Shown here in pieces: positions 38,401 through 50,652 of a stretch of 64,000 nt of DNA (position 1 is the first letter of the stretch; the number at the start of each line of letters is the position of its first letter). Source of the stretch: Quillaja saponaria. Taxonomy: Eukaryota > Streptophyta > Magnoliopsida > Fabales > Quillajaceae. Below the pieces are notes generated by a model. That model did not search any database. It saw nothing but the letters and a program-made list of their open reading frames with translations, and was not told the DNA's origin. Position numbers and translations under genes: made by a program. Where the stretch lies: contig CM055607.1 in the NCBI GenBank assembly GCA_029379385.1, positions 12,338,001-12,402,000 of the forward strand, in the 5' to 3' direction.

Positions 38401-39776
38401 CTTTTGTTCACGTCTGCATCACTAATATAATTTTCACAGTAATGTTTTTACTTCATTGTTCACATTATATATTAACAAATAGGAGTGTGTGAGCAATATT
38501 TAAATGGAGACAATATGGCTTCTTTCTATTAGTATTTATTGTCTATGTCTTCTAATATAAACCAATAGGATGACAGAAATCTGGTTACTTGTGCTTGTGT
38601 GAACTAATTATGCTGATTGGGGGTTACATGAATCTCTGAAAAGAAGGGATCTTTGTATAAAGCCGTGGAGAAAGGGGAACTTAAAATTTGTGGATGTTGT
38701 CTGTTTCTTGATGTATCCAGCTACAGTTGGAAAATATTTTGTTAATAGTTATTCTTGACAAATTTGAACCATGTTTGATGTCCTCAATTAACTGCAGAGA
38801 GAGTGGACTGCAGTCATCATCAACCTCCTCAGATGAGATTGATTTCTGCGCCGTATGCCTGGAGAGAGTATGTTCAATAGCTGCAGAAGGTTTGTGTTTG
38901 TTTTGTTGGCTAGCTTGCATCTATCTGTCTATAATTAGTGATAAGTCAGTAAATTCATTTAAAGTTGTTTCATATTTTGGAGCTCTTCTATAATAGATTT
39001 ATTTACATATGTTTTTAAGTGCTAGATTTCAGAAGGTATCATTTAAAGTTCAAACGTAAAAAGGGTATAGTGTTGGAGTTTGAATTCAATTTGAATGTAC
39101 AAGTTGGGTGAAGATTTTATAGAGATAAGTTTGTGAGCTACCAAGATAAATATCGCAAGGTGGAGCTGATTCTTTTATGGACACTTGTATTTGTATTACC
39201 GTTGAGTCATTTCTCAATTGATTTGTACATGTAGGATGCGGGCACGGGCTTTGTGTAAGATGTGCACTCTATCTTTGCTCGACAAGCTACCTTCCTTCTG
39301 AAAGACCTGGCCCTGCTGGGTCTATCCCATGCCCTCTTTGTAGACATGGAATCATCTCCTTCATCAAGTTGCCTGGTTCCACTGCAAAGGAAAACAAGTT
39401 ACATATGTCTCTCGGCCTCTGTACTCCATGCATGCTACACCCACGTAATCTTGATCATCCATCTCCTGCTCATGCACCAGAGATCCGAAAAAATCGTGTA
39501 GCTTCTGTTCCTTCAGATCTACTCTGTCCAGTGACTTGTAGCCCATTTCCATCCGTGGCAATTCCTCTATGCACTTGCAATGATGGTCCCTGCCCGTCAT
39601 TTGAACCTCGGGATGTAGAAACTCAAGGAGAATCACCTCATCGTTCACAAGCAACAATGGTGGATCAGGATAAGATTGAAGGGCCCAGACTGGAGAGAAC
39701 AAGTTGTTCAAGCATGTTTTGGGGTAGAAGAAGTTGTAGCAGGGAGCACCAGTGCAATTCAGAGATAAATACTTGA
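35457..39776 (+). CDS. XBAT32: Ankyrin-repeat RING E3 ubiquitin ligase XBAT32, 508 aa, ten exons
   Basis: RING-type E3 ligase. The Arabidopsis protein promotes lateral root formation and limits ethylene synthesis by ubiquitinating ACC synthases. Exons: 35457-35633, 35747-35806, 36240-36311, 36532-36704, 37249-37409, 37488-37546, 37628-37674, 37795-37938, 38798-38889 and 39235-39776. Frame is kept at every junction, and the fourth intron is best ended at TGCAG (37248) to give [14 protein letters not shown]. The N-terminus [20 protein letters not shown] has Gly2, a possible N-myristoylation site. Ankyrin repeats span about 45-280 ([56 protein letters not shown]). The C3HC4 RING at about 315-366 reads [18 protein letters not shown] and CPLCRHG, with all ligands present. 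Length equals the Arabidopsis protein as I recall it. It runs tail-to-tail with the PEBP gene. Confidence 0.95.
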
Positions 39777-40831
39777 CTAATTTGGTGGGTTGTAGGCTCC
39801 ATTCTTATACCATGGATATATTTTTTGATTAACTCTTCAGTTTAAGGATGTGGCTTGCCTTGCTTCCTCAAATATTGAAATTAAATGGACCCATCAAAAC
39901 AAAACCAAAATAAACAAAAAATCTCTATGGATCTGCATTTGCTTCTACTTTTTCTTTGGCTGGGTGCACTTGGTGAGAGATAGGTCAGGCATCTCTGAAT
40001 TTCAACCGAATGCCTTACCGATTGCTGCTTAAGATAATTGGAGAAGTTTTTATATTTTATGATTGGGATCAGAGAACCAAGTGTAAACTAGATTTTAGAG
40101 TGAAAAAGAAATAGAAGGAAGATTTCCCTGGCTCGATTGTAACTGCTTTATGTTACCATTCTTTGTAAATTTATCCTGGTGTTCGGGGCATTTCAAGTTT
40201 TCATGTGGATTACGTTATAAATTGGATACTTCAACAAGAGGTCTACACCCACGAGTGGTGTAGAAACCATTAACTGCAGAATTGTTGTACACCCAGCAAG
40301 AGTTTTGTTTTAAATCACATGAAGAAAAACATAACAAGATGAAACAGTAGTTATAGCCCAAGGCGATCCCATATGTGAATTTCATCCTATGTCATTTTTG
40401 AAGATGTTTGTTTAATATATATTAGCTTCCCATGTCTCATGTTTAACATACAAAAATAAAATTAAAAAAATCCGTGTCGTTACTTGATCCAAACCCTAAA
40501 TCTAGAAAAGGGCATTTTTTTCCTGACAGGAGAGAGCGTCCCTTCAATGAACTTAGTACACTTTTCATTGCATGACACATACATATTCAATAAAAAAACA
40601 TATAGCTCTGGCCTCTGGGGCTGTGTCCCTCCCTACTTCCGGAATTTCATCCTTTGGCATCTTAGTTAGGTTCATGCCATCCCAAAACCTAGTAGCACGA
40701 AAACAGTAACCTAATTTCCCATAGTACAAGCTAGTACATTTGAAAAAAAACCCTAAACCCTTTTCCAAGTTGAATGGAAGATAATGTAAATTCTTAGTTA
40801 TTTTTCTTGTATTAAGAAAGAATAATTAATT

Positions 40832-41643
40832 TCATCTTCTTCTTGCAGCTGTTTCTCTCTGTGCATTGAAGTACACAACAGCCACGGGAAGTCCCAAACC
40901 ATTGTCCTCTGAGAATCTCCTTGTGTTGAAATGGTCTCTTGAAGCAGGAGGTCTCACTGTCTGTCTTCCTCTCTGCTTGAATAAGATGAATACGTATCTG
41001 TGGATTCCCACAACAGGATTTGGAGTCTCATACCCCACAATTTCTTTTCCTATATTAATTTGAACCAAACACCCATTAATACAATTTAGAAAACCTGCCA
41101 GGGTGGTGTTGATAATGGTTGAGATTATATATAGAAACTCACCAAAGGAAACATCAGTGGTACCAGGAATATCTGTAACCATCCTGAAATTATCCATATG
41201 TATTTAGAAACATAAAATGTATAAAAGTAACGGAATAGTAAAAATTATGAGTTTGACAATACAAACCAGTGGAGATGTTCCCTCAGAAATGGATCGCTAG
41301 GACTTGGAGCATCTGGGTCTGTCATAATCTTCCAAGTTTTTCAATTTTGGTAGTGGGGGAGTGAGAGAGAGAAAATTTGATTTAGTTAGACAATATAAAC
41401 ATATATAAAGAATGATTACATATACACCATAAATCAACTTACTAATGTATAAGCAGCTCGCATGTCATCCCCACCAATCACAACGCGTGGTTTAGCTATT
41501 ATAACAGATGGCATGAGTTCATGCCCATTAGCAACATTCTTGTTTGAGTTGTAAATTACATTCATTTTCACACTGGGGCTGAAATTATCAACTACCTCTC
41601 CCACCACTCTTCCTACAATTAGTGGTTCAGTAATCCTCGACAT
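40832..41643 (-). CDS. BFT: PEBP family flowering regulator, BROTHER OF FT AND TFL1-like, 173 aa, four exons
   Basis: Phosphatidylethanolamine-binding-like protein of the FT/TFL1 family, which acts with FD-type bZIP and 14-3-3 proteins on flowering. Exons on the minus strand: 41443-41643 (201 bp), 41267-41328 (62 bp), 41143-41183 (41 bp) and 40832-41049 (218 bp), the exact sizes typical of the family. Protein starts [20 protein letters not shown]. It carries [18 protein letters not shown] and [16 protein letters not shown] and ends [11 protein letters not shown]. His85 (in REHLHW) sits where TFL1-type repressors have His and FT activators have Tyr, so a floral repressor is expected. MSR start, KPRVVIGG and [14 protein letters not shown] point to BFT rather than TFL1 or CEN. 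BFT identity is from recalled similarity. Confidence 0.9.
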
Positions 41644-41783
41644 AATTACAACAATGCAAATAGAAGGAGGAGAAGCTAGCTAGCTATCTAGTTAGGTAGT
41701 TGGGGTTGGTGAATGATAGAATGTGCTTAAAAAATGAGGGTAATTATCAGTGGGTGTAATGGGACAGGGAGAGTGAGATTTTG

Positions 41784-41800
41784 AAGGCTTTTATAGGCAC
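41784..41800 (-). promoter_or_regulatory. Probable TATA box of the BFT-like gene
   Basis: On the minus strand the sequence reads GTGCCTATAAAAGCC, about 145 bp upstream of the start codon. Position and motif fit a TATA box, but the transcription start is not seen. Confidence 0.5.
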
Positions 41801-44800
41801 AAGAAAAAAAAAAGAAAAAAAAAGGAGTGATTTTAAGAGCTTGGCTAAGAAGCTCAAAGAAAGATCCCATAAAAGGATTGCCTAAATGGGAAAAGGACAT
41901 GTGGGATGAGTGTCTAAGTTGAGTTGTCTATTTGTAAAATGAGGTAAGTATAAGAAGCTACTACAGGGATTGGTTAACTTAGTGACTTTTTCCTAATTAG
42001 AGATCCCTATAATGAAAAGCTTTAAAAACCAAAAGGTTATGTATGTTTTGCAGAATCTAACATGTCTTTAGCTTATTGGCTAAGTGGGAATGAAGAATAT
42101 AACTTTTCTACCACTTACCACTACAATATAATAAAATCTTTTGGCAAATGGGAATTCAGCTTTTAATTAGGCCCATGCACATGCTTTCTCAGATTAGAAA
42201 GGACCAGAAATTTAAGTATCTTATCTACAAATTCTGGGAACTTGTTAATAATTTAGTGGAGATCAGGGACAGAAAGTAAATAAGGCAGGGTTTTGCTATC
42301 TTAATAGATATTTAATTGATTTTAGATGGTGTGGCAAAGTATAATCTAAATAATTGAAGCATATATACGGCTGTATATGTGTGTGAATTTGGTTACTCTT
42401 CTTTGATAAACCTAGGTACAAGTAATATTGTCAAATCTATACTACAAATATAGATTTAACAATTAATTACGAAAAGCAGTTATTCTTATTTCTTAAATTG
42501 GTATGTTAATTAGTGGGGATCTTGATCAATCTCTTTGAGCCATTGTCATTTGACATATTTTTGGTTGTCGAATATCATAGTGCTTAATTCTTACAATTAG
42601 TATACAGTAGCCTCATAATTGATATATATTTATTAATATATTAATTGTCACCGAGATGCCATTTTAAAATTTGGAGATTGAAAATTTTATTAATAACTTG
42701 ATAAAAAATTTGTATTTTAAGATTTAAATGATATTAAACTATTTTGCATGTACACCTAAAACAAATTTCAAAACATGAGTGATCACTCATATAAAAATTT
42801 AATTATTAACACAACACTTGACTTAAATTTAATAGATAATTACATGATTTGAATTTAATACGATCTAAAACAACTCTATTGAATTGATACATGAATCAAA
42901 TCTGCCATACCTAAATTGATAAGCCTAGAGACAAAGGGTATGAATCTAAAACTTAATATTCATATATATAATTTGAGCGGTAAAAAACGACTGTCTCACA
43001 ACTGTGTATAGAAAGTTATACGTACGTACATAACTATTCTAATTTCTATATGACAGTCTGACAGTGAATGACAGTGAATGGAGAATCTATGTCAGCCAAC
43101 GATGTAGAAGGACTCAAAATCCTTGGCCAATATGGTTGCAGAAAATGTTGGATGAAAGTGATTCTACTCGTCACCCAAAAAAAAAAAAAAAAAGTTGATT
43201 TTTCTGTCTTCATTGGGTATAGAAAATTATAGCAGTAAGTAAATCAAATACTACGACTATGAAGATTTGTAGACTAGCTTGGACAATCGAAAGGCAGGCT
43301 GGACCCACTTTTATTGGTGTGTAATGTGTAATAGTTAGTATAAAGGTCAGGACCAAAGGAATTTGAGCACTAATCCAGTGGTCTAAAATGGATGAATGGA
43401 ATAAACCTATCCAATCTTGACACGTCTTTGAGTTTATAGAATATTTTTGTCTGCCAAATATTTTCTTGGAAAATTATTTCTAGGTTCTTTACGCCCATTA
43501 CCCCTATAAATTACTCACAATAAAGGGTTAGGCTTTACACTTTTTGACATTTGACACGTCTGTTAAGTTTCGAATATGTCCAACGAATTCAGTCAAATTA
43601 CCCCATGTGTCAATCTTGGACACTGATTAAGTCGAGGAGGAAGTGATGATTGTGTATCCAGTACACTTTTTTTTTTTTTGGTTAACAAATAAATAGTAAA
43701 TTATGGAAGAATCACTTTTTAGTTCAAGTGATAATATATTGTTTTTATGAAGACATAGATTTTAAATTTTAATAACAACGAATTGATAAATATGAAAATT
43801 TAGTTAATACCATCCATACCCTTTCCGAATTTTAATTTGCCATCCATGACAATTAAATTAATATTTTGGACCTTCCATTGTCATGATTCTAAGAAGAAAA
43901 ATATGATTCCCAAAATAAAGGATAAAACTATAGCTACCCAAATCCCATATACCATAACATAAACTGAAAATATAGCAGGCCCAAATATTGTTATCCACCT
44001 TATTTTTAAGAGCAATAGCTGACCCATTCTTTTGTTCCCAATGGGACCTACCTTATACACCAAGGAACCCCTTGTTCAGGCCCATCAAGTGATGGCCCAC
44101 AAATTGTACCAAAAATAAAGGGAGAAATGAAATTTTTATATATTATTCCAATTTAAATAACCTATCTTTTATTGAATCAAAGAAAATATTGAAGGAATCT
44201 CCCTCGTATATTACACAGTAGTGTAGCAAAGCAAAGACAGTGCATGAGAAGCGTGAAGAGTGAGAGTCAAGAGAGAGTGAATTCTGGGCATCTTTTATCT
44301 AAAAAGTAAAAATAGTGTATGTACGTTACTACGTTACATTTTCCTTGGAAAACTTTCCTATCACTTTTGAATTTGACCTTATTAATGCCCTGTTTGTTTC
44401 TTAAGAAAATTAATCATGCATGAGACTAAAATAGGAAAGAAAAAAAAAAACATAATCATAATTGTCATTTTCGAAAATTACTTCAAAAGAATTCCCAATA
44501 TTAGTTTGCTTCCTATTAGGAGACAGCTAATTCTTAGGGCCTCAGCCAAAACAAGCACTGTGTCTGCTTTCTTACTGAGTTACTTCAATGTATTACTTAA
44601 TTGACGAAAACAACCCTACGCCAAGTAACAGCCATGCTTGCTGATATGAGATTTCCTCCAGTTCAGTTGTAAATTAGTTGATTAAACCCCGAACCTGACC
44701 GCTCTCGAGGACTTTTCTGTCAGTTTACTTAAGATCGCTGGCACAAATCTGGTTCTTTGGGTCGGACCTAGAATACCTTTTTCGGAAATTCCTGGGGCCA

Positions 44801-45474
44801 AATAGTTCTACCTTGGAATTCTTAATTGCAATACTCAAGAAAGAACTTTCTATTTCCCATCTCTTATTTTGTTTCTTTCTGGTCTTAAATGATTGAAAAT
44901 TTACAAACCAGAAGGACAATGTGAATTATTCTCTTTCAGGAGAATAAAACTAAGATTTTTTTTGATTAAACACAAGTTCTCCTAATATTTATGATTTTCA
45001 TCAATTAGTTCAACTAATAAGACACTGATTGAAGAAAGATAAAAAATATATATATATATATTTATAAACCATGCAGAGTGCAGAAACTTTCAAAGATGAA
45101 AACTATCCAGTCAGTACTATTCATGAATCATTACAGAAACAAATAAAAATTAAAGAGATAGAATAGACAAAGTGAAAGAGACAAACATAGCAGACCCAAT
45201 TTTAAATTGAAAAGTAGGGATAGAAAAAAGCCAGGTTTTCAGATATAGGCAGCTTTTTAGCTAAAACGCCTAAACAAGTATGAACTAATAGAAATATTCA
45301 AGGACTGGCTGCTAAATAGGAAATACCTGGAGGAGCTTTTTTCTTTTCTATTATTTTATTGTATTTATAATATAACGGAATTTGCTGTTCAGGGACTCAA
45401 GTCACGTGAGTTGCGTCCGGCTCTCTGACACATAACTCCTTTCGGCACTCTCTCTCTCACTCTTTCTTTCGAAA
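41801..45474. other. Intergenic, no gene recognised
   Basis: AT-rich spacer between the divergently placed BFT-like and EMS1-like genes, holding both promoters. GCCCTGTTTGTTT near 44388 resembles a MITE end but no partner end was found. No coding region is supported. Confidence 0.55.
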
Positions 45475-45567
45475 ATGGCTATGGTTCTCAAGCTTCTCGC
45501 CCTATATGTTATTCTATGGAATGGGTTTTGCTTTAACCATCTTCGCTTCCATTTTTTTTTTCTCTGA
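45475..45567 (+). CDS. Upstream open reading frame before the EMS1-like gene, signal-peptide-like
   Basis: A 30-codon frame starts at the ATG in GAAAATGGCTATGG (a good A-at-minus-3, G-at-plus-4 context) and ends TGA. Its product starts MAMVLKLLALYVILWNGFCF, a basic residue followed by a hydrophobic stretch, like a secretion signal. It is in a different frame from the receptor and ends 43 bases before the receptor's conserved start. It could be a translated uORF in the leader or a relic of an older start. Translation is not shown. Confidence 0.4.
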   Translation: MAMVLKLLALYVILWNGFCFNHLRFHFFFL

Positions 45568-45610
45568 TAACTTCTTTCTAAGAAAGCTCTCTTTTTTCTC
45601 TGTAATAACT

Positions 45611-48600
45611 ATGGAGTTCAAGCTTGCATTTCGCTTGCTCTTTGTGTTACAGCTCTGCTGTTTCCTTTGTCACGCCATAGTACACCAAAATGAGGAATAC
45701 CCAGAAAGAAATTTTCTCCTTTCCTTCAAAGTCGCTCTTGAAAGCGCCCAACTTCTCGCTTCATGGAACCCATTAACTCCTCACTGCACCTGGTTCGGCG
45801 TCTCCTGCCAACTCGGCCGAGTCACCTCGCTCTCTCTTCCAACTCTGTCACTAAGAGGCCCACTCTCTCCTTCCCTTTTCTCCCTCTCAAGCCTCGTCGT
45901 CCTCGACCTGTCCTCAAACTTTCTCTTCGGTGAAATTCCTCCAGAGATAGCTAATCTTCGAAGCTTGGAGGAACTCTATCTGGGTGACAATAAGTTTAGC
46001 GGGGAAATTCCTTTGGAGATCAGTGAGTTGACTCTTTTAGAAACTCTCAAACTCGGCCCTAATTTCTTCACCAGCAAAATCCCGCCGGAGCTCGGTGCAC
46101 TGGCGAAACTGCGGACGCTCGTCTTATCCGGTAATGCACTGACAGGAAATATTCCGGCGGAGATAGGAAACTTGACGCAGCTGCAGTTCCTGGACCTTAG
46201 TAACAACCTTCTCTCGGGTTCTCTCCCTTTAACCGTTTTCACAGGACCTAGATCTTTAATTTCCCTAGACATTTCAAACAATTCATTTTCTGGTCCAATT
46301 CCACCAGCAATAGGTAACTTGAAGCACTTGACTTACCTTAACGTTGGCATTAACAAAATTTCCGGTAAACTGCCTTCTGAAATTGGTCAACTTTCGCGCC
46401 TCCAAGACTTTTATTCCCCTTCCTGTTCTATAGCAGGTCCATTGCCTGAAGAAATGTCTAAACTAAAATCATTGACTAAACTTGATCTTTCTTACAACCC
46501 TTTGAAGTGTCCTATCCCAAAGTTCATTGGGAAGTTGCAAAATTTGAGGATTTTGAATCTTGTTTTCGCGGAGCTCAACGGGTCGATACCATCTGAACTT
46601 GGAAATTGTAGGAACTTGAAGTCCGTGGTGCTTTCCTTCAATTCGCTTTCTGGGTCTTTGCCGGAGGAGCTTTCGGAGCTTCCCTTGTTGTCATTCTCAG
46701 CTGAAAAGAATCAGCTTTATGGGCCATTGCCTGTTTGGCTTGGAAAGTGGAATCAAATCGAATCACTTCTGCTATCAGCCAATCGGATTTCTGGGAAAAT
46801 CCCTCCTGAACTTGGGAATTGCACCAAGATGAAGCACCTAGGTTTGAGCAGCAATTTGCTGACGGGTCCCATACCCGAGGAGCTCTGTAATTCTGCTTCG
46901 CTTGTGGAGATTGATCTTGACGATAATTTCCTATCTGGTAAGATTGACAAGACGTTTGCTAAGTGTAGAAACCTTACCCAGTTGGGTTTGATGAACAATC
47001 GGATTGTTGGTGCTTTACCAGAATACCTTTCAGAGCTTCCATTGATGGTGCTTGACCTTGACTCAAATAATTTTACTGGAAAAATCCCACTAAATCTGTG
47101 GAATTCTTCAAACCTCATGGAATTTTCTGCTGCTAATAATCTGTTGGAGGGCTCTGTACCCAAGGAGATTGGCACTGCAGTTTACCTGGAGAGGCTCGTT
47201 CTTACTAATAATCGGTTGGCAGGCACTATCCCTCAGGAAATTGGAAATCTTAAAAGTCTGTCTGTTCTTAATTTGAATTCAAATCTGCTTGAAGGGAACA
47301 TTCCAACCGGGCTTGGAGACTGCTTTTCATTGACCACATTGGATCTTGGAAATAATCAACTCAGTGGGTCAATTCCAGAGAAACTGGTGGACTTAAGACA
47401 ACTACAGTGCCTGGTTCTTTCTCACAATAACCTGTCAGGGTCGATTCCATCAAAACCATCTTTGTACTTTCGACAAGTTACCATCCCTGATTTGAGCTTT
47501 GTTCAGCACCATGGAGTATTTGATCTGTCCTTTAATAGATTGTCTGGCCCTATACCAGATGAATTGGGGAACTGTATAGTGTTGGTGGATCTTTTAATCA
47601 GCAACAACATGCTTTCTGGGGGTATTCCAAGATCATTCTCGCGCTTATCAAATCTTACAACTCTGGATTTATCTGGGAACTTGTTATCGGGTCCCATTCC
47701 AGGGGACCTTGGAGATTCAATTAAGCTGCAGGGGTTGTATTTGGCTAAGAATAATCTAACAGGCTCTATCCCTGGAAGTTTAGGTATGTTGAGTCGTTTG
47801 GTGAAGCTGAATTTGACTGGAAATAAATTGTCTGGTTCAGTTCCAATTAGTTTTGGGAACTTGAGAGAGCTGTCCCACTTGGATTTGAGCTTTAATGAGC
47901 TCAGTGGCGAGCTTCCTTCCTCTCTGTCAAGTGTGCTAAATCTCGTGGGTCTTTATGTTCAGGAGAACAGGCTTTCTGGCAATATTGGTGACCTCTTCTC
48001 AAACTCCATGGTGTGGAGAATTGAGATAATAAATTTGAGTAATAACTTCTTTAACGGGGAATTGCCAGTATCCTTGGGAAATCTTTCATACTTGACAAAT
48101 TTTGATCTTCATGGAAATATGTTTACAGGTGAGATCCCTCCAGACCTTGGTAATCTAGTACAACTGGAATACTTTGATGTTTCTGGTAACAGACTCTCTG
48201 GACGAATTCCAGAGAAGATGTGCAACATGATTAATCTGAAATACCTAGATTTATCGGAAAATAGATTGCAAGGGCCTATACCCAAAAGTGGTATTTGTCA
48301 AAACCTATCAGAGGTTTCATTGTTGGGGAACACAAACTTGTGTGGCCGAATTTTGGGTTTACGTTGCCATATCAGATGTACTATCAATAGATCAGCATTG
48401 TTAAATGCTTGGGGACTTGCTGGAATTGCAGTTACAATCACACTCATCACTCTTACTACTTTTGCAGTCCGCAGATGGATTAACTTGAGCAGTAGGAACG
48501 ATGATCATGATGAACTTGAGGAACGCAAATTGAACAGTTATATAGATCAAAATCTATATTTCTTGAGTAGTAGTAGATCCAAGGAGCCTTTGAGCATCAA

Positions 48601-49513
48601 CATAGCCATGTTTGAGCAGCCTCTTGTGAAATTAACTTTCAGCGACATCCTTGAAGCCACTAATAACTTCTGCAAGACAAATATAATTGGTGATGGAGGA
48701 TTTGGAACTGTGTACAAGGCCACTCTGCCTAATGGAAAGATAGTCGCAGTGAAGAAGCTAAATGAAGCTAAAACACAGGGTCCCCGTGAATTCATTGCTG
48801 AGATGGAAACTCTGGGCAAGGTAAAGCATCAAAATCTGGTTACATTGCTTGGGTACTGCTCTGTGGGTGAAGAGAAACTCCTTGTTTATGAATACATGGG
48901 GAATGGGAGCTTGGATCTTTGGCTGAGAAATAGGACCGGGGCCCTTGAAGTCCTTGACTGGGACAAACGCTTGAGAATGGCAACTGTTTCTGCCTGTGGA
49001 TTAGCCTTTCTTCATCATGGATTCACACCCCACATCATTCATAGGGATATCAAAGTAAGCAATATTTTACTGAATGAACACTTTGAGCCGAAGGTTGCAG
49101 ACTTCGGGTTGGCTAGATTAATCAGTGCTTGTGAGACTCATATCACCACTGATATTGCTGGGACACTTGGCTACATTCCACCAGAGTATGGGCAGAGTGG
49201 AAGGTCCACGACAAAGGGGGATGTTTATAGTTTTGGTGTCATTTTGCTTGAATTGGTAACCGGGAAAGAGCCAACAGGGCCAGATTTCAAAGAGATTGAA
49301 GGTGGGAATTTGGTTGGCTGGGTCTCGCAGAAGGTCAAGAAGGCACAGGCAGCTGATGTTCTTGACCCAACAGTTCTCGATGCAGATTCAAAGCAGATGA
49401 TGCTTCAAGTGCTGCAGATTGCTTACATATGCTTGTCTGATAATCCTGCCAACAGGCCTACCATGCTTCAAGTGCTGAAGTTCCTTAAAGGGATTAAAGG
49501 AGAGCAGGTGTAA
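45611..49513 (+). CDS. EMS1: LRR receptor-like kinase, EMS1/EXS-like, 1300 aa, single exon
   Basis: Plasma-membrane receptor kinase. In Arabidopsis EMS1 binds the peptide TPD1 and fixes tapetal cell fate in anthers. Start chosen at 45611 because MEFKLAFRLLFVLQLCCFLC is a good signal peptide; the open frame also offers a Met at 45506. The order is: signal peptide (1 to about 25), N-terminal cap with the cysteine pair CTWFGVSC (about 57-64), about 30 plant-type LRRs (LxxLxLxxNxLxGxIP), a membrane segment at about 930-952 (WGLAGIAVTITLITLTTFAV) and the kinase. Kinase motifs: glycine loop GDGGFGTVYK (about 1027), VAVKK lysine, HRDIKVSNIL (about 1143), DFGLA (about 1163) and GTLGYIPPEYG. It is an intact RD kinase. 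Slightly longer than the 1192-aa Arabidopsis protein. Orthology versus paralogy is not resolved. Confidence 0.93.
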   Translation: MEFKLAFRLLFVLQLCCFLCHAIVHQNEEYPERNFLLSFKVALESAQLLASWNPLTPHCTWFGVSCQLGRVTSLSLPTLSLRGPLSPSLFSLSSLVVLDLSSNFLFGEIPPEIANLRSLEELYLGDNKFSGEIPLEISELTLLETLKLGPNFFTSKIPPELGALAKLRTLVLSGNALTGNIPAEIGNLTQLQFLDLSNNLLSGSLPLTVFTGPRSLISLDISNNSFSGPIPPAIGNLKHLTYLNVGINKISGKLPSEIGQLSRLQDFYSPSCSIAGPLPEEMSKLKSLTKLDLSYNPLKCPIPKFIGKLQNLRILNLVFAELNGSIPSELGNCRNLKSVVLSFNSLSGSLPEELSELPLLSFSAEKNQLYGPLPVWLGKWNQIESLLLSANRISGKIPPELGNCTKMKHLGLSSNLLTGPIPEELCNSASLVEIDLDDNFLSGKIDKTFAKCRNLTQLGLMNNRIVGALPEYLSELPLMVLDLDSNNFTGKIPLNLWNSSNLMEFSAANNLLEGSVPKEIGTAVYLERLVLTNNRLAGTIPQEIGNLKSLSVLNLNSNLLEGNIPTGLGDCFSLTTLDLGNNQLSGSIPEKLVDLRQLQCLVLSHNNLSGSIPSKPSLYFRQVTIPDLSFVQHHGVFDLSFNRLSGPIPDELGNCIVLVDLLISNNMLSGGIPRSFSRLSNLTTLDLSGNLLSGPIPGDLGDSIKLQGLYLAKNNLTGSIPGSLGMLSRLVKLNLTGNKLSGSVPISFGNLRELSHLDLSFNELSGELPSSLSSVLNLVGLYVQENRLSGNIGDLFSNSMVWRIEIINLSNNFFNGELPVSLGNLSYLTNFDLHGNMFTGEIPPDLGNLVQLEYFDVSGNRLSGRIPEKMCNMINLKYLDLSENRLQGPIPKSGICQNLSEVSLLGNTNLCGRILGLRCHIRCTINRSALLNAWGLAGIAVTITLITLTTFAVRRWINLSSRNDDHDELEERKLNSYIDQNLYFLSSSRSKEPLSINIAMFEQPLVKLTFSDILEATNNFCKTNIIGDGGFGTVYKATLPNGKIVAVKKLNEAKTQGPREFIAEMETLGKVKHQNLVTLLGYCSVGEEKLLVYEYMGNGSLDLWLRNRTGALEVLDWDKRLRMATVSACGLAFLHHGFTPHIIHRDIKVSNILLNEHFEPKVADFGLARLISACETHITTDIAGTLGYIPPEYGQSGRSTTKGDVYSFGVILLELVTGKEPTGPDFKEIEGGNLVGWVSQKVKKAQAADVLDPTVLDADSKQMMLQVLQIAYICLSDNPANRPTMLQVLKFLKGIKGEQV

Positions 49514-50652
49514 AGAATTCTAACTTCTTAGTGTTTGTGACAATAATTTACTGTAAAATGTTTAGGAATCTAATGGCTGATATGCATTAGAGCTCTAACT
49601 CTTGCTTGTAAGTTGACAGAAAATACTGATTTGAGCTCATTCTCCCAACTTCTTAAACTGCACATCAGTTTCTATAACCGATTGGATGTTGAGTAAACAA
49701 TGAGAATTGTATACTTGTTATAAATTTATTACCAGATTATTCGTTTTTGTATTAGAACTCAATTGTTTTTAGTGGATATACAGGAGGTTTGTGCTGTGAA
49801 TTATGGTACTTGCTAAATTAGTCTATAGACTAGTTTAGGGTAAACAAAAGAAAAAGAGATGCTAAACCCACAATGACAACGTATTGTTAAAAAGACAAAT
49901 TAAATTATTATATTTATAATCTAATAACTTAGATACTATAGAAAGGAGATACTTATTCCACTTCTAGGATTAATCCAATAAAATCTTCCATGTGGGATTC
50001 AAAGAAAATTCTAATTTCTAAATCCGAAAGTTGCACAGCTCACCACTTTTTAGTTTTTTCAAATTCTTCAACACAAATATTCAATGATTGAGCACAGCCG
50101 CTGCATCTTTTTTTTTTTTTTTTTAATTTCTCCCTACTTTACTTTGCACGCTAACCACGTTTATACTAAACCCTAACATGAATTAGGATTTACGCAGTCG
50201 TCTAGCCTAGTCAAAATAGAAAATGTCAGTGCCTTTATTCAATGAACAAACACACATTATTTGGAAGAAAATAAAACAAGGAATTAGTCAATTAGTCCTG
50301 TATATTGAATCAAACATGAAAAATCCAATATATATAGCAATTGTACAGCAAGCAGTCAAGCACACAATCGGTAGCTCCTCAAGTAAGCAATCAGCTTTTA
50401 ATTAATAAACATTTCGTCTTGAAAGTTTTTCCTACGAGACATATACATTCATTGATTCTTAAACCTAAGATTTAAGAACTCAAACTAAACAAGAAAAAGA
50501 AAAATAAATAAATAAAGGCAACTAAAGTATCATTTTCTTACCAGAGTGAAGACCGCGCTCACATTTCTTATCTCTTGGAGAGACACGTGAATCATTCTAC
50601 ACGTGCATCCCCCAGTTCCTACTTCCTAATTTAATCTAATATCATCACGGTT
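49514..50652. other. Intergenic / 3' regions of two convergent genes
   Basis: Holds the 3' end of the EMS1-like gene and the 3' end of the HSF gene. AT-rich, with one poly-T run (about 50109-50124). No further gene is supported. Confidence 0.6.

Noticed and set aside
39364..39711. Minus-strand frame of 115 codons
   Set aside because: Antisense of the last XBAT32 exon.
44388..44600. GCCCTGTTTGTTT start like a MITE terminus
   Set aside because: No matching inverted end or target duplication found nearby.
45976..48819. Several minus-strand open frames opposite the EMS1-like gene
   Set aside because: Antisense shadows of the repeated LRR codons.
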